Of a stretch of DNA of 64,000 nt, positions 40,091-50,167 are shown piece after piece. Every line of letters starts with the position of its first letter. The stretch's first letter is position 1. The stretch lies in NCBI GenBank assembly GCA_963762165.1, contig CAVXJN010000004.1, forward strand, positions 217,100-281,099. Direction: 5' to 3'. Source of the stretch: CAVXJN01 sp963762165 (GTDB lineage: Bacteria; Pseudomonadota; Gammaproteobacteria; JASBUN01). A program made the translations under genes and the position numbers. The notes beneath the pieces are model-generated. The model saw only the letters and a list, made by a program, of their open reading frames with translations, was not told where the DNA came from and ran no database searches.

Positions 40091-43000
40091 TCAAAATTGA
40101 AACGTACCCAATCCAATCTCCACCGGGTCGGAGGCTTCCAGGTTGCGGGCGAAGGTGACGAAGTCGAACGGCACTTCCACGCCCGCGGCCGAGTCGGCGG
40201 CGATCACTTGCGTGCCGGTGGGCGTGCCGTCGCCTTTCATCTGGGTGACGATGCGTACATGCACGACATTGTTGTTGCGCACACCGTCGTCGCCGATGGT
40301 GAGGATCGGCCCTGCGCTCAGCAGTCGCGCCAATCCTTGCGGCGTGAAGCTCTGAGGCGGCCTTTCGCTCAGGCCGACGACTGCCATGAAGACGCGAAAG
40401 TCGGCCGCGCTCAAGCCCTGGTTGTTGTCGTAGCGGGTACGCCAGACGCCGCCCAGACTGTCGAGGAAGGCTTCGACCGTCTGCGATTGGCGCACTTGCC
40501 AGGAACGCATCATGGTGCCGCCGGCGGCCCAACACACCATGTTGGTGAGTTGTTTGATGGGCGAAATGGGCGGGTCGATGGCCAAATCGATGGCCGCGCC
40601 ACCGATGCGGTTGCGGGTCTGCATTTCCACGGAGCCGTCCGGGCGGGTGACCCGCACCGATCCTTCCTTGGACTTGGTCGCGCGATCGATGGCTTTTTTC
40701 ACTCCCGGCGTCTTGGTCGGACTCTCCTGTGCCGGTTGCTTCTCGCCGATTGCGCGGCGGAACAGATCTTCGGTCAGCTTCTGCGCGCCTTCCTTGTCGA
40801 TCAGTTTTTGGTCGCGAGCCTTCTTGATCGCCGCCAGGTCACGGTCCATGGCGCGGTCGAGGAACTTCTGTTGCGCCAGGGCCGAGGCGCGCTGCGCGAA
40901 TTCCTGGCCGACCTTGATCGAGGACTTGAGTGCCTGCGCCGCATTCTGCTGATTGAGCACGACCCCGGTCAGGTCCTTGAAGATGTTGCCGACGCCCAAC
41001 GCGTTCACCGCCGCAGCCAAACCGGTGGGCGCCGGCGCCTCGGGGATTTGCTGCATGCGCACGATCGCCTGGGCGAACTCGTCGGCGGTCAGAGCGGGCG
41101 GTGTCTGCCGACGACTGGCTAGCGACAAGGCGCCGATGGCGGTCGGCCGATCGGGAATGGGCGCATCCTCCCAATGCCAGAAGACGGTGTCGTCGATCAG
41201 TTCGCAGCTGTTGCACTTGCCCATCACCGCTTCGGCGAACACCCCCGAAGTCGGCATGCTGATCCGCATCGGCGGCGCGGCTTCGATGGCGTAGAGATGG
41301 CGCAGGTCTTCGGGCGTCGATTCGGCGAACTTGTAGGTGGGATCCAAGCGTTGGCCAGGCGCCACCGGCATGACCAGCGAATTGCCGACAATGCCGATCA
41401 CCCGATTCTCGACCACGGACGCGACACTCCGACCACCGGCATCGGGTGCGACGAAACCATCCAGCAGCAGGAAGCGGCGATTGGGATCCATGGCGGTCCA
41501 GATGGCGCGGTGATAGTACTCCACGTGTTCATTCAAATGGCTGAGCAGGCGTTCGGCGTAGCGGCGATCATATTCGCGCGGATTGCGTTTTTCGGCCACG
41601 GTAAGCGGCGTGGCGATCTGCACGGTATCCTGACCGGTGTTGCGCAGGCTGAGATCGTTGAGCACCCGGCGGTTGCGGAACAGGTAGCCATTGTAATGAT
41701 CGGTGCGATAATGCAGGGTCGCGGAATCCACCCGCAGTGCGGCACCCGCAGGCAACGTCGTCACGCCGTCGAATCGGATTTCGACCCGTGCCACCTCGGC
41801 CCGGGTCATGTTCGGCAGCGGCGGGGCGATGCGCAGGCTCACCAGCAGCGGCCGGTCGTTGCGGTATTGGCTCACCAAGGTCGGATCAACGCTCAGATTT
41901 TCGAATGAGCCACCGGCACGGATCAGGCGCAGCCCCAGTTTTTCCAGCAACCGTTGGGCGACCGCCGGTGCGATGCGCGTCTCCCACACCGCTTCCCGAT
42001 CCTCGGGCCGCAGCCCGCCGAGATAACGCTCCCAGATGTCCTGCCCGCTGTTGGGACCGAGCAGGGCTTCGTCTTCGTAGGGTTTCCAACTGGCCGCGTC
42101 GAACAAGTCATCCTCGTCGTCCGCCGGGCGTGGCAGTGACATGCGCATGCGAAACTCGGTGTCGAGATACATGATGCGCTCGTCGGCGTAGCGCGCCAGC
42201 GGATAGTCGGCGTGCTCCCAGTTGTCGCGCACCCGGTCGACGGCATCGAATGCCCAGGCCATACCCGGCTCGCGCAACTGCTGCGCCAGAGGCGTGCGCC
42301 AGCGCAGCGCCTTGTCCGCATTGAAGGGCGAGATCGAGAACGGCACGAACAAGCATTCCTGCACGTGCGCCAACTCCTGATTGACTTGCAGATGCCGCAG
42401 CACCTCGAAGTATTCCACGGTCACCGCATGGCAGTGGTTGTAGTTGGCGATCACTTCGGTCTGGGCGCGCACCGACTCGCTCTGGCGTGCGGTCTGGACC
42501 ACGGTGGTGCGTTGCGCGCGCACCGCACTTGCTGCCTGCTGAGTGCGGTCGCGCACATGATTGAGCGCCAGGCCGGCCACCGAACGAGCCGAAGTCTGCG
42601 ACGCGGTGGAGCCGGCGGAAGACACCCCGCCCGCGGCGCCGAATACGAACGGGCCGATGAAACCGCCCAGCGCGCCGCCCCCGGCACGCACATCGGCATG
42701 GGAGCGGGCGTCGAGGGATTCCGACAGCGACGATCGAATGATGTCGCTGATGTCGCGGTCGCGGGCCAGTTGCGCATTGACTTGCTCGCGCAGCTCCCGG
42801 GCGGCGCGCCGGGCGGTGACTTCCTCGCGATCCCAGTCCAGTACCGACACCAGCTTTTGCTGTCCCGGTGCGAGCGGCAGCGAGTACAACAGGTCGCCGA
42901 AGGAATAGCCGTCCGCGCGCCACACCTGTTTGATGCTCAGCAGATGACCATGGGCGATGGTGGTGGCCTGGTAACGCTCGGGGATGTCTTCCCAGTCGAT

Positions 43001-44320
43001 TTGTTTGCTGTCGCTCAGCGCGAAACGTCCGGCGCCGGCCTCGGTCAGGCGATCGGCGGCGTTGCGCACCCGACGCACGACGCTGACATGTTCGGCGTTG
43101 AGCACCCGCAGCGGCGACAGCGGCCGGTTCTCGCGCACCAGATCGGTGAGCACCGAAGTCTCGAGCTCCACCGGGTTGCCGTCACGGGCACGGGCTTCGA
43201 GCACACCCTCGAGCAAGGTCAGGTCCGGGGCCCGGGCGCCTTGCCAGAGTCCGTTCAGATCGATGCCCGGGGTCAGCGCCGAGGCGCGTTCGAACGCCGG
43301 GCCGAACACGGCGCCGCCGGCGTGCGTGAACGCGCCGGCCGTCGATGCCGTGGAACGCGCAAGCAAGATCGTCGGTTGCACCGAAGGCGCGCCGGGTTCC
43401 GTTTCGGGGCCGAGCACGACGGACTGCGGTCGCAGCTGCGCCAGTTTCACCAGGCGGTCCACCAGAAACGGCGGCACCGGCGGTTTCTTCGGCGGCGCCG
43501 GCGGATTCAAGGCCGGCTGGGTGGTGCGCACCACCGCTTGATACACCACTTCCTCCACCGCGCGGTTCGGCAAGGTGAAATCCACGCAGCGTCCGATATC
43601 CTCGGCGAACGCTTGCGGGTTTTCGCCCAACTCGTTCAAATCCGGCGTCCGTGGCGGCGCTTCCGGGCACGCACAATCTTCGGCCTTGGGCGCTGGCGCG
43701 GGTAGTTCCGGCAACACCACCATGATTCGGCGCGGCAGGTGATCGTCCACCAGTGGAATGGGCACCGGCGCGCCGCCGGCTACCACCGCGAATGCTTCGG
43801 CGTATTGGTCGGCCGGCCACGGCCCCGAGAAATAGCCGTTCTCCGCCGTGGTGGCAACGCTGATGGGCGCGGCCTTGTTGGCGTTGGGCGCGCGCGCCCA
43901 GAGCACCACGATCAGTCCCGGCGCGGCAGGACGACCGGCGGTGTCGATCACCCGGCCGATGTATTTGGGCTGCGTGCCGAGGGTGGGGTCGTCGCTGGGC
44001 TCGACCAGCACCGGTGGCGCGACCGTTACCGCCAAGCGCACATTGCGACCGTCGCTGTCGGCCGGCAGTTCGGTTTGTCCGGCGACCACGCCGTCGGGCC
44101 CGTAGGCGCTGACCGAAATCGACCCGCTGCGCGCCTCTGCATCGGGAACGGCCATGGTGAAGCTGCCATCGGCCGCGGCGTTGGCCGCGCTGCGCCCCGG
44201 CGCCGTCACCGCGGGAGACGCCTCCGTCGCCGGGACGATGATGTCCTGATAATCGGCCGTCACCAAAAAGCCGCTGAAGTCGCGGATGCGCCGGCTGGTG
44301 AGTTTTCCGATCAAGTCCAT
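40091..44320 (-). CDS. Giant multidomain protein with C-terminal papain-like cysteine protease
   Basis: This 1,409-residue protein has no signal peptide and no named family that I recognise. The N-terminus (1-200) is beta-rich, with a carboxypeptidase-regulatory-like segment (YIGRVIDTAGRPAAPGLIVV). A Cys-rich DCACPEAPP linker follows. The central region holds long helices flanking a glycine-rich hydrophobic segment (about 546-575). After it comes the motif ANYNHCHAVTVEYFEVLRH (about 625-645). The C-terminus is a papain-like peptidase: Cys1263 in NMVCWAAGGTMM, His1354 in NNVVHVRI and Asp1376 in AADSAAG. It shares its whole core with the giant protein encoded at 46649-50167 and is last in that operon. 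Confidence 0.82.
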   Translation of the reverse strand: MDLIGKLTSRRIRDFSGFLVTADYQDIIVPATEASPAVTAPGRSAANAAADGSFTMAVPDAEARSGSISVSAYGPDGVVAGQTELPADSDGRNVRLAVTVAPPVLVEPSDDPTLGTQPKYIGRVIDTAGRPAAPGLIVVLWARAPNANKAAPISVATTAENGYFSGPWPADQYAEAFAVVAGGAPVPIPLVDDHLPRRIMVVLPELPAPAPKAEDCACPEAPPRTPDLNELGENPQAFAEDIGRCVDFTLPNRAVEEVVYQAVVRTTQPALNPPAPPKKPPVPPFLVDRLVKLAQLRPQSVVLGPETEPGAPSVQPTILLARSTASTAGAFTHAGGAVFGPAFERASALTPGIDLNGLWQGARAPDLTLLEGVLEARARDGNPVELETSVLTDLVRENRPLSPLRVLNAEHVSVVRRVRNAADRLTEAGAGRFALSDSKQIDWEDIPERYQATTIAHGHLLSIKQVWRADGYSFGDLLYSLPLAPGQQKLVSVLDWDREEVTARRAARELREQVNAQLARDRDISDIIRSSLSESLDARSHADVRAGGGALGGFIGPFVFGAAGGVSSAGSTASQTSARSVAGLALNHVRDRTQQAASAVRAQRTTVVQTARQSESVRAQTEVIANYNHCHAVTVEYFEVLRHLQVNQELAHVQECLFVPFSISPFNADKALRWRTPLAQQLREPGMAWAFDAVDRVRDNWEHADYPLARYADERIMYLDTEFRMRMSLPRPADDEDDLFDAASWKPYEDEALLGPNSGQDIWERYLGGLRPEDREAVWETRIAPAVAQRLLEKLGLRLIRAGGSFENLSVDPTLVSQYRNDRPLLVSLRIAPPLPNMTRAEVARVEIRFDGVTTLPAGAALRVDSATLHYRTDHYNGYLFRNRRVLNDLSLRNTGQDTVQIATPLTVAEKRNPREYDRRYAERLLSHLNEHVEYYHRAIWTAMDPNRRFLLLDGFVAPDAGGRSVASVVENRVIGIVGNSLVMPVAPGQRLDPTYKFAESTPEDLRHLYAIEAAPPMRISMPTSGVFAEAVMGKCNSCELIDDTVFWHWEDAPIPDRPTAIGALSLASRRQTPPALTADEFAQAIVRMQQIPEAPAPTGLAAAVNALGVGNIFKDLTGVVLNQQNAAQALKSSIKVGQEFAQRASALAQQKFLDRAMDRDLAAIKKARDQKLIDKEGAQKLTEDLFRRAIGEKQPAQESPTKTPGVKKAIDRATKSKEGSVRVTRPDGSVEMQTRNRIGGAAIDLAIDPPISPIKQLTNMVCWAAGGTMMRSWQVRQSQTVEAFLDSLGGVWRTRYDNNQGLSAADFRVFMAVVGLSERPPQSFTPQGLARLLSAGPILTIGDDGVRNNNVVHVRIVTQMKGDGTPTGTQVIAADSAAGVEVPFDFVTFARNLEASDPVEIGLGTFQF

Positions 44321-44329
44321 GGCTGCTGC

Positions 44330-44632
44330 CTATGCGACGATCAGATCGTCGGAGAACTGGAATTCGGTGGGGGAGAGCGGGCCGTCGGCGTAACCGACGC
44401 TGACCACGTCGCCGTTTTGCGGCACCTCCACCAGGAACCCTTGGACGCCGCCGATGCCGGCCTCGAGCACCAACGGTACGATCAACTCCACGTTTTGTCC
44501 GCCGACCGTCGCTACGATCGGGGCAGCGCGGTCGTCGAAGCCGTCGCCGTGCAGCACCACGCGCATTTTCCAGCGTGCGAACTGCTGCGGCGGATTGGTC
44601 AAGTTCCCGAATTCGACACGCTCGATAAACAT
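44330..44632 (-). CDS. Small beta-rich protein between the two giant genes
   Basis: The 100-residue protein has no signal peptide and no recognised family. Strand-rich sequence such as MRVVLHGDGFDDRAAPIVAT and GQNVELIVPLVLEAG suggests a small beta-sandwich (IPT/TIG-like at best). It is packed 4 bases after the upstream gene and 9 bases before the next, so it belongs to the giant-protein operon. Its N-terminus (MFIERVEF) resembles the last residues of the preceding protein (MFIDSIEL). It may be a partner or adaptor for the giants. Confidence 0.6.
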   Translation of the reverse strand: MFIERVEFGNLTNPPQQFARWKMRVVLHGDGFDDRAAPIVATVGGQNVELIVPLVLEAGIGGVQGFLVEVPQNGDVVSVGYADGPLSPTEFQFSDDLIVA

Positions 44633-44636
44633 GGTC

Positions 44637-46730
44637 TCAGCCCTGCACCAATTCGATGGAGTCGATGAACATGTGTTGCGGGAAATTCGCCTTGGGCGTG
44701 ATCTCCAGTTTGCGGATGTCGTTGCGATGCAGAATCAAATTGCCGAGCGCCACATCCAGTGGCAGCGTCGAATAGGAAACCGTCTCCAGCCGCTGCACGG
44801 ACAGATTGTCGCGCTTGCCCAAACGACCCCGGCCGCCGGGCCCCGTGGTCGACGTCGTGAGGCGGAAACGTGTGGTCGGTTTGGACGGATCGCTGGGTGC
44901 CAGTACCGCATCGACTGTATGTACGCCGTCCAAAGGCGAAGCCGTGTCCATCTTGATCAATATCGTGTCTCCGGAGCTGAGGCCGTGGCCCGGAAGCGGT
45001 CTCGACGATCGTGTTGGCGCCGTCCGGCGTGGTCGACTGGATCGGCGCGCACACTGGGGAAGCCGCGATGAAACACCGGGAAACCCGGTGCGAGAATCGG
45101 CGAGAAGCTCTGCTCCAGCGGCACGGCGTTGCCGCTGCCGTCGCGGACCAGGACATCGAACTCGGGCGGCGTTCCCTGCGAAATACTCAGCGCGTCGCTC
45201 AGATCGAACAAGCGAGGTGGTGCGCAGGAGCAGTTGTTGGAAGGGCTTCCAATTCGCGCTGTGCCTGGGGCAGGTCCAGGCTCAGTGCCGCCGGCACCGG
45301 CGCGGCGATGCTGGGATCGATCACCAGGACGCTGGTCTGGTGATCGGTCTCCAGCGCAAGGTTGTGACCGCTGATCGGCGTATCGGCGAACACTTCGACG
45401 CTGGCGTTGTGCAGCGTGCGCGGCTTGACCGGATCCTCCATGTCGTCGATCGACAGCACATGTTCGCCAAACGACCACTGCAACGACACCTCCGCGCCCT
45501 GCTGATTCAATTGTTGACCGTCGAACAGGTCTTTTCCGGTGACATCGCCCAATAGTTTCCAGCGTGCCAAGGCGCCGATATATTCCTTGGCCAGTCCCTG
45601 ATGGCTCGCCTCTGACAGCAGCGCACCGACATCGTCCGGGTGAGCGCCGAACTCATCGCCCGTGTCCTGCATCCACACCGTATTGAAGCGGTTGTGATCG
45701 CAGCCATCCATGAACACCATGGCCTTGTCGGTGCGCGCGCGGTCGTAATGGCGAAAGCCCGGTGCCGGTCATGGCGTTGGCGCCGCCCGGTCCGGAGACG
45801 TCGTTGTCCTGGGTACCGTAGAGCACGGCGTAGAAGGCGCAGTCGCTGCGTTCCAGCACCATGCGCTGGTCCTGCTTCGCCTGGCCGCTGAAGTCGGTGG
45901 GTGCCAGCGAACAGACGAAATGCACTGTGTACTCGGGGTGACTCGTCGCGATGCGCTTGGCCGCCCGCACCACCGCATCGCCGCCGCGCGAGTGTCCCAC
46001 CAAGCCGATGCGCGAGAAGTCCAGGCGATCGTGCAGGATCGAGGCCGCGCTCTTGTGCAACGCGCGCAGGGTATCCAGGGCGCTGATCACCAGCAACGCC
46101 CGCATCTCGATCAATGTGGTATTGAACAGGTTGGCGGCGTTGGCGTCGACCGACACCGAGACGATGCCGAGTTCGGCGAGCGCGTCCTGCAGATACTGCA
46201 TGCCCTTGTAGCTGTCGACGAAGTGCGACGGCGCCGCGGCGCCAGCGGCCGGTGCGCACCATGCTGCAGCACCACGATCGGCAGCGGACCGCTGCCCGCC
46301 ACCTGATTCGATTGCGGATCGGCGGGATAGACGATGTGCAACGGGCGCCGCAAGCGATAGTGATCGGCATCGCTGCCCGGCAGCACCATGCCGATGGCAG
46401 TGAAAAAGGCCAGCGGGTCGGGCGCGTTCGGAAACTGCCGGCGCAGCAGGAAGTCGAGGCTGTCGCGGGTGTCGAGTACGAACGGCGTGAGGTCGTCGGC
46501 GAGCGTGTTGCTGGGATCGTGGCGGCCGATGAAGCTCGCCTCGAGCTGTACCGGAATGTCGGTGGAATCGTGGGGTGCGGCCAGGGGCGGCAGCGTTTTC
46601 GGCACCGACGTCGCCGGAGCCCACCACCGGCGTCGGTGTCGTCGAAGCTCACTTCGACGGTCTCGCGCGCCGGACTCCACCTTCAGGTTGCCGCCTTCGG
46701 CTTGGGACATCGCCTCCACTGCTTTTTTCA
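44637..46730 (-). pseudogene. Alpha/beta-hydrolase part of the second giant protein, broken by several frameshifts
   Basis: Read across frames, this stretch continues the 46649-50167 gene. An alpha/beta-hydrolase is clear: oxyanion-side LPIVVLQHGAHRP, nucleophile GHSRGG (Ser codon 45989-45991), acid in GTQDNDVSG and histidine in DGCDHNRFN. A beta-rich tail follows, from VSLQWSFGEHVLSIDD to IDSIELVQG at 44637. Frame changes occur near 46800, 46650, 46610, 46240, 45765, 45230, 45050 and 44960. No stop intervenes in the repaired path. The paralogue carries its enzyme fused at the same place, so a single 1,800-residue protein is likely. Clustered consensus errors or true decay are both possible. 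Confidence 0.65.
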
Positions 46731-49700
46731 CCGCCGGATCGTCCAGCGGCGTTTCGGCTTTGGGCTCTTCCTTGCCGCTGAGCCCTTCGAGCAGCGACTT
46801 GGTGAGCCGTCTGCGCCGCCTCCGGGGTCAGCAGCTCGTCGTTCACCGCTTTGCCGATGCGATCCACCACCCGGTCGGAGTTCTTGGTCAGCTCCTGCTG
46901 GCGGGCAAGCTTGGCCGCTTCGCCGCCCATGGCCGAGGCCGCCGACAGCGCCGCTTCGAACGCCGCACCGGCGTTTTTCTGGGTGCCTTCCAGGCCAGTG
47001 ACATCGCGAAACAGCTCCGGCTTGGACAACAGCTCGAACGCGGCCTTGAGACCGAACGGATCGGGCACCGCCGGCGCGTTCTGGATCGATACCAATGGTG
47101 CGGGCAACGGCGTCGGCGTCAGGGTCGGTTCTTCGCTGGCCCGGGTGCCGGTGTCGATGGGGCCTTGGATTTCCGGCGGCGCCAGCAGACCTTCCACGCT
47201 CCAGCGCCAGTAGCGGGTCTCGTCGATGGCCTCGCAGGCGCTGCACTCGCCGGCCACCGCCTCGGCATACACGCCGCGGGTCGGCACGCTCAAGCGCATG
47301 CGCGGTGCCGGCGGCGCCGCGTAGGCGTTGCGCAGATCGACGGGGTTGCCTTTTTCGTCGGTGGCGCTCACCGAAGGGTTGAGGCGCTGGCCCGGGGCGG
47401 CCGGCAGCACCAGACTGTTGCCGACAATGCCGACCAAATCGTTGACGCACAGACTGGCGACGCTGCGTCCCTGCTGGCCGGGCACTTCGATGGCGTCGAG
47501 CAGCATGTAGCGGCGCTGGGCGTCGAGGCTCACCCAGATCGCCTGGTGATAGAACTCCAGGTTGTCGTTCAGATGCGCCACCACGCGGTCGGCGAGTTGG
47601 CGATCCTCTTCGCGGGGGTTGCGCAACTCGGTGCGCGAGGTGGGTGTGGCCACCAGCACCGGATCGCCGCTGCGCACGTCGTCGAGAATGCGCTCGTTGT
47701 CGAACAGCAGCGCGGTGAGGTGCGCGGTGCGATAGCGCATGCGCCCGCGATGGACGATGACCTTGGCGTCCGGCGGCAACGGTTCGCCGTCGTACCAGAT
47801 CTTGAAATAAGCGACATCCTCCCGCGGCATTTCCGGCAGCTCGCCGGCGGGATTCAAGGTGACGTACAGCGCCAGATTTTCGCGATAGCGCGACACCAAA
47901 GTGCCGTCCAGGGGTACTTCGGTCTCGCCGCCGTCGCTGCTTACATAGGCAAAGCGCAGGCGGTTGATCAGGTTGGTGGCGATCTGCGGCGCCACCTCGC
48001 GCTGGAACGCTTCGTCCCGGGCCGCAGTGATGCTCTTGTTGGCCGCCACCGCCCGTTCGATCAGATCGCTGAAGATATGACGCGCAAAACCCGGCAACAC
48101 GTCCCGGTAGGCCTCCCATTCGGCGAGCTGGAAGCTGCCGTCGTCGGCGTCGCGCGGGCGCGGCAGCACGAAGCTCACATACAGCTCGCCTTCCAGGACG
48201 TTGGGCGCTTCTTCGCTGTAGCGGGCAACGGGATAGTCCCAACCCACCCAGTTGTCGGCGACCCGCTCGATGGCGTCGAACCCGGTCAGCAGGGTTCGGT
48301 CTTTCAAATAGCGGCTCAAGTACTCGCGCCAGCGCAGCGCCTTGCCGCGGTCGAACTGGGTGATGGGCAAGGGCACGAACAAGCATTCCTGCACGTCGGC
48401 CAGCTCATGGGTCACCAGGAAGTGGCGCAGCACTTCGAAGTATTCCACCGTGATCGCATGGCAGCGGTTGTAATTGGCCACCACTTCGGTCTCGGTGCGC
48501 ACGGACTCGCCCTGAGCGACGGTCTGGATCACGGTGGAACGTTGACTGCGCACCGACGAGGACCGCTGGCCGATGCGATCGCGCAGTTGCTGCAGGGAAT
48601 CTGCGGAGAACTGACGGGCGGAGTGTTGCCAGGCGGTTGTGGTGGACCCGGAAGCACCGCCGGCCACGCCGCCGAAAATGCCGAAGCCGCTGCCGATGAA
48701 TCCGGCGCCGATGCCGCCCGCCACGCCCCAGGTGGTGTTGCGGGAGCCGGCGGACGTCTGCTCGTGCAAGTCGGTGCCGACGATTTCACGCACGTCGCGG
48801 TCGCGCTCGATCAGCGCGTCCAGCGCTTCCTCGTACTGCAGGGACTCCTCGCGGGCCGTGCGCGTGCGCCGCTCCCAGTCCACCACCGCGATCTGGCGTC
48901 GCTGCCCGGGCGCGAGCGGCAGGGAATACAGCAGATCGCCCAGGGAATAACCGTCGGCGCGCCATACTTCGCGGTATTGCAGGATATGGCCGAATGCGAT
49001 TTCGGTGCTGAGGTAAATGGTCGGCGTCTCGTCCCAGTCGATGGGACTGTCGGCGTCCAGCACCTGGCGCGCGGATTCCACGCGCAGGGTGGTGTCGATC
49101 AAGCCTTTGGTGTCGGCGACCTCCGACAGCCAGGCGGCGCGCTCGATATCTTCCGGGCGCGGCACCGCGTCGGTGCGTACCAGGCGCCGGGCACTGTCGA
49201 TGTCGAGGGCAAAGTCGGCCTTGCCGATGGTCGCCGAGTTCAGCCGCGCGCCGCGCAGCGCCATCGACGACAACGACACGCCGAGCAGGTCGCTCAACAG
49301 ATGGCGCGGCAGCTTGCGCCGCTTGCCCAGGGTCACGCCTTTGATCGACGGTTCGGAAGTGCGTACCACGAAGTAGTAGGCGTATTCCTCCAGGGTGCGG
49401 TTGGGCACGGTGAGGTCCACGCAGCCGCCGCCGAGATCCTGGGAGAAGGCCTCCGGATTGCTGGTGAGATCGCTGGCATCGGGCCCCCGCGGCGGCGACT
49501 CGGTGCAGTCGCAGGCATCGCCGGGGCTGACCCGCGTCACCAGCAAAATGTCGCGCACCAAGCGCGACTGGTCGTCCAGGGGCACCGGCACCGGCTCGCC
49601 GCCGGCCACTGTGCCGAAGGCGTCGGCGAGGCGATCCTCGGGCCAATCGCCGCTGAAGGCGCCATCGACCTGAGTTTCGGTCACCAGCAAGGGGCGGGGC

Positions 49701-50167
49701 GGCGGCGTGTCGCCATCGACGAGGTCCACACCCCAGATCACCACCGGCAACTTCGGCGGCACCTGCAGGCCGGTGAGGTCGATCACCCGACCGTTCACCC
49801 GCAGCCGTTCGCCCAGCCCGGGCAAATTGCTTTCATCGACGGTGAACGGCGGCACGGGTTTGATTTCGATGCGCAGCGCACGGCCGATCTCAGCGAGCGT
49901 TGCCTCGCGGCGGTCGACTACGATGCCATTGGGTGCCGAAACTGTGAGTTGAACCGGACCCTGCAGCGCGCCGTCGACGTCGAAGGCAATGTGAAAACTG
50001 CCGTCCGCAGCCGCGCGCGCCGAACCCGACACCGGTGCAAGGATGTTGGTGGGTTCGCCGTTGGTGGGTTCTACCGGCAGCGCGACAAACAGGTCCGCCC
50101 GGACCGCAAAGTGCTCGACCGAAACTTCGTCGGCGGTAGAGACCAACTTGCCGTCAATGGCAGGCAT
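46649..50167 (-). CDS. Giant protein, paralogue of the protease-bearing protein (N-terminal and central part)
   Basis: The start at 50167 (MPAIDGKLVST) is chosen because it aligns with the paralogue start (MDLIGKLTSRR) and has GAGG upstream. The shared layout is: a beta-rich N-terminus with RVIDLTGLQVPPKLPVVIWG; a CDCTESPPRGPD linker; EVWRADGYSLGDLLYSLPLA; long charged helices around a Gly-rich hydrophobic stretch (GGIGAGFIGSGFGIFGGVAG); and ANYNRCHAITVEYFEVLRH. A SLCVNDLVGIVGNSLVLP block is near-identical in the two proteins. The product is not assigned to a known family. Past about 46800 this frame leaves the true protein; the repaired sequence continues into the alpha/beta-hydrolase. Confidence 0.8.
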   Translation of the reverse strand: MPAIDGKLVSTADEVSVEHFAVRADLFVALPVEPTNGEPTNILAPVSGSARAAADGSFHIAFDVDGALQGPVQLTVSAPNGIVVDRREATLAEIGRALRIEIKPVPPFTVDESNLPGLGERLRVNGRVIDLTGLQVPPKLPVVIWGVDLVDGDTPPPRPLLVTETQVDGAFSGDWPEDRLADAFGTVAGGEPVPVPLDDQSRLVRDILLVTRVSPGDACDCTESPPRGPDASDLTSNPEAFSQDLGGGCVDLTVPNRTLEEYAYYFVVRTSEPSIKGVTLGKRRKLPRHLLSDLLGVSLSSMALRGARLNSATIGKADFALDIDSARRLVRTDAVPRPEDIERAAWLSEVADTKGLIDTTLRVESARQVLDADSPIDWDETPTIYLSTEIAFGHILQYREVWRADGYSLGDLLYSLPLAPGQRRQIAVVDWERRTRTAREESLQYEEALDALIERDRDVREIVGTDLHEQTSAGSRNTTWGVAGGIGAGFIGSGFGIFGGVAGGASGSTTTAWQHSARQFSADSLQQLRDRIGQRSSSVRSQRSTVIQTVAQGESVRTETEVVANYNRCHAITVEYFEVLRHFLVTHELADVQECLFVPLPITQFDRGKALRWREYLSRYLKDRTLLTGFDAIERVADNWVGWDYPVARYSEEAPNVLEGELYVSFVLPRPRDADDGSFQLAEWEAYRDVLPGFARHIFSDLIERAVAANKSITAARDEAFQREVAPQIATNLINRLRFAYVSSDGGETEVPLDGTLVSRYRENLALYVTLNPAGELPEMPREDVAYFKIWYDGEPLPPDAKVIVHRGRMRYRTAHLTALLFDNERILDDVRSGDPVLVATPTSRTELRNPREEDRQLADRVVAHLNDNLEFYHQAIWVSLDAQRRYMLLDAIEVPGQQGRSVASLCVNDLVGIVGNSLVLPAAPGQRLNPSVSATDEKGNPVDLRNAYAAPPAPRMRLSVPTRGVYAEAVAGECSACEAIDETRYWRWSVEGLLAPPEIQGPIDTGTRASEEPTLTPTPLPAPLVSIQNAPAVPDPFGLKAAFELLSKPELFRDVTGLEGTQKNAGAAFEAALSAASAMGGEAAKLARQQELTKNSDRVVDRIGKAVNDELLTPEAAQTAHQVAARRAQRQGRAQSRNAAGRSGGEKSSGGDVPSRRRQPEGGVRRARPSK

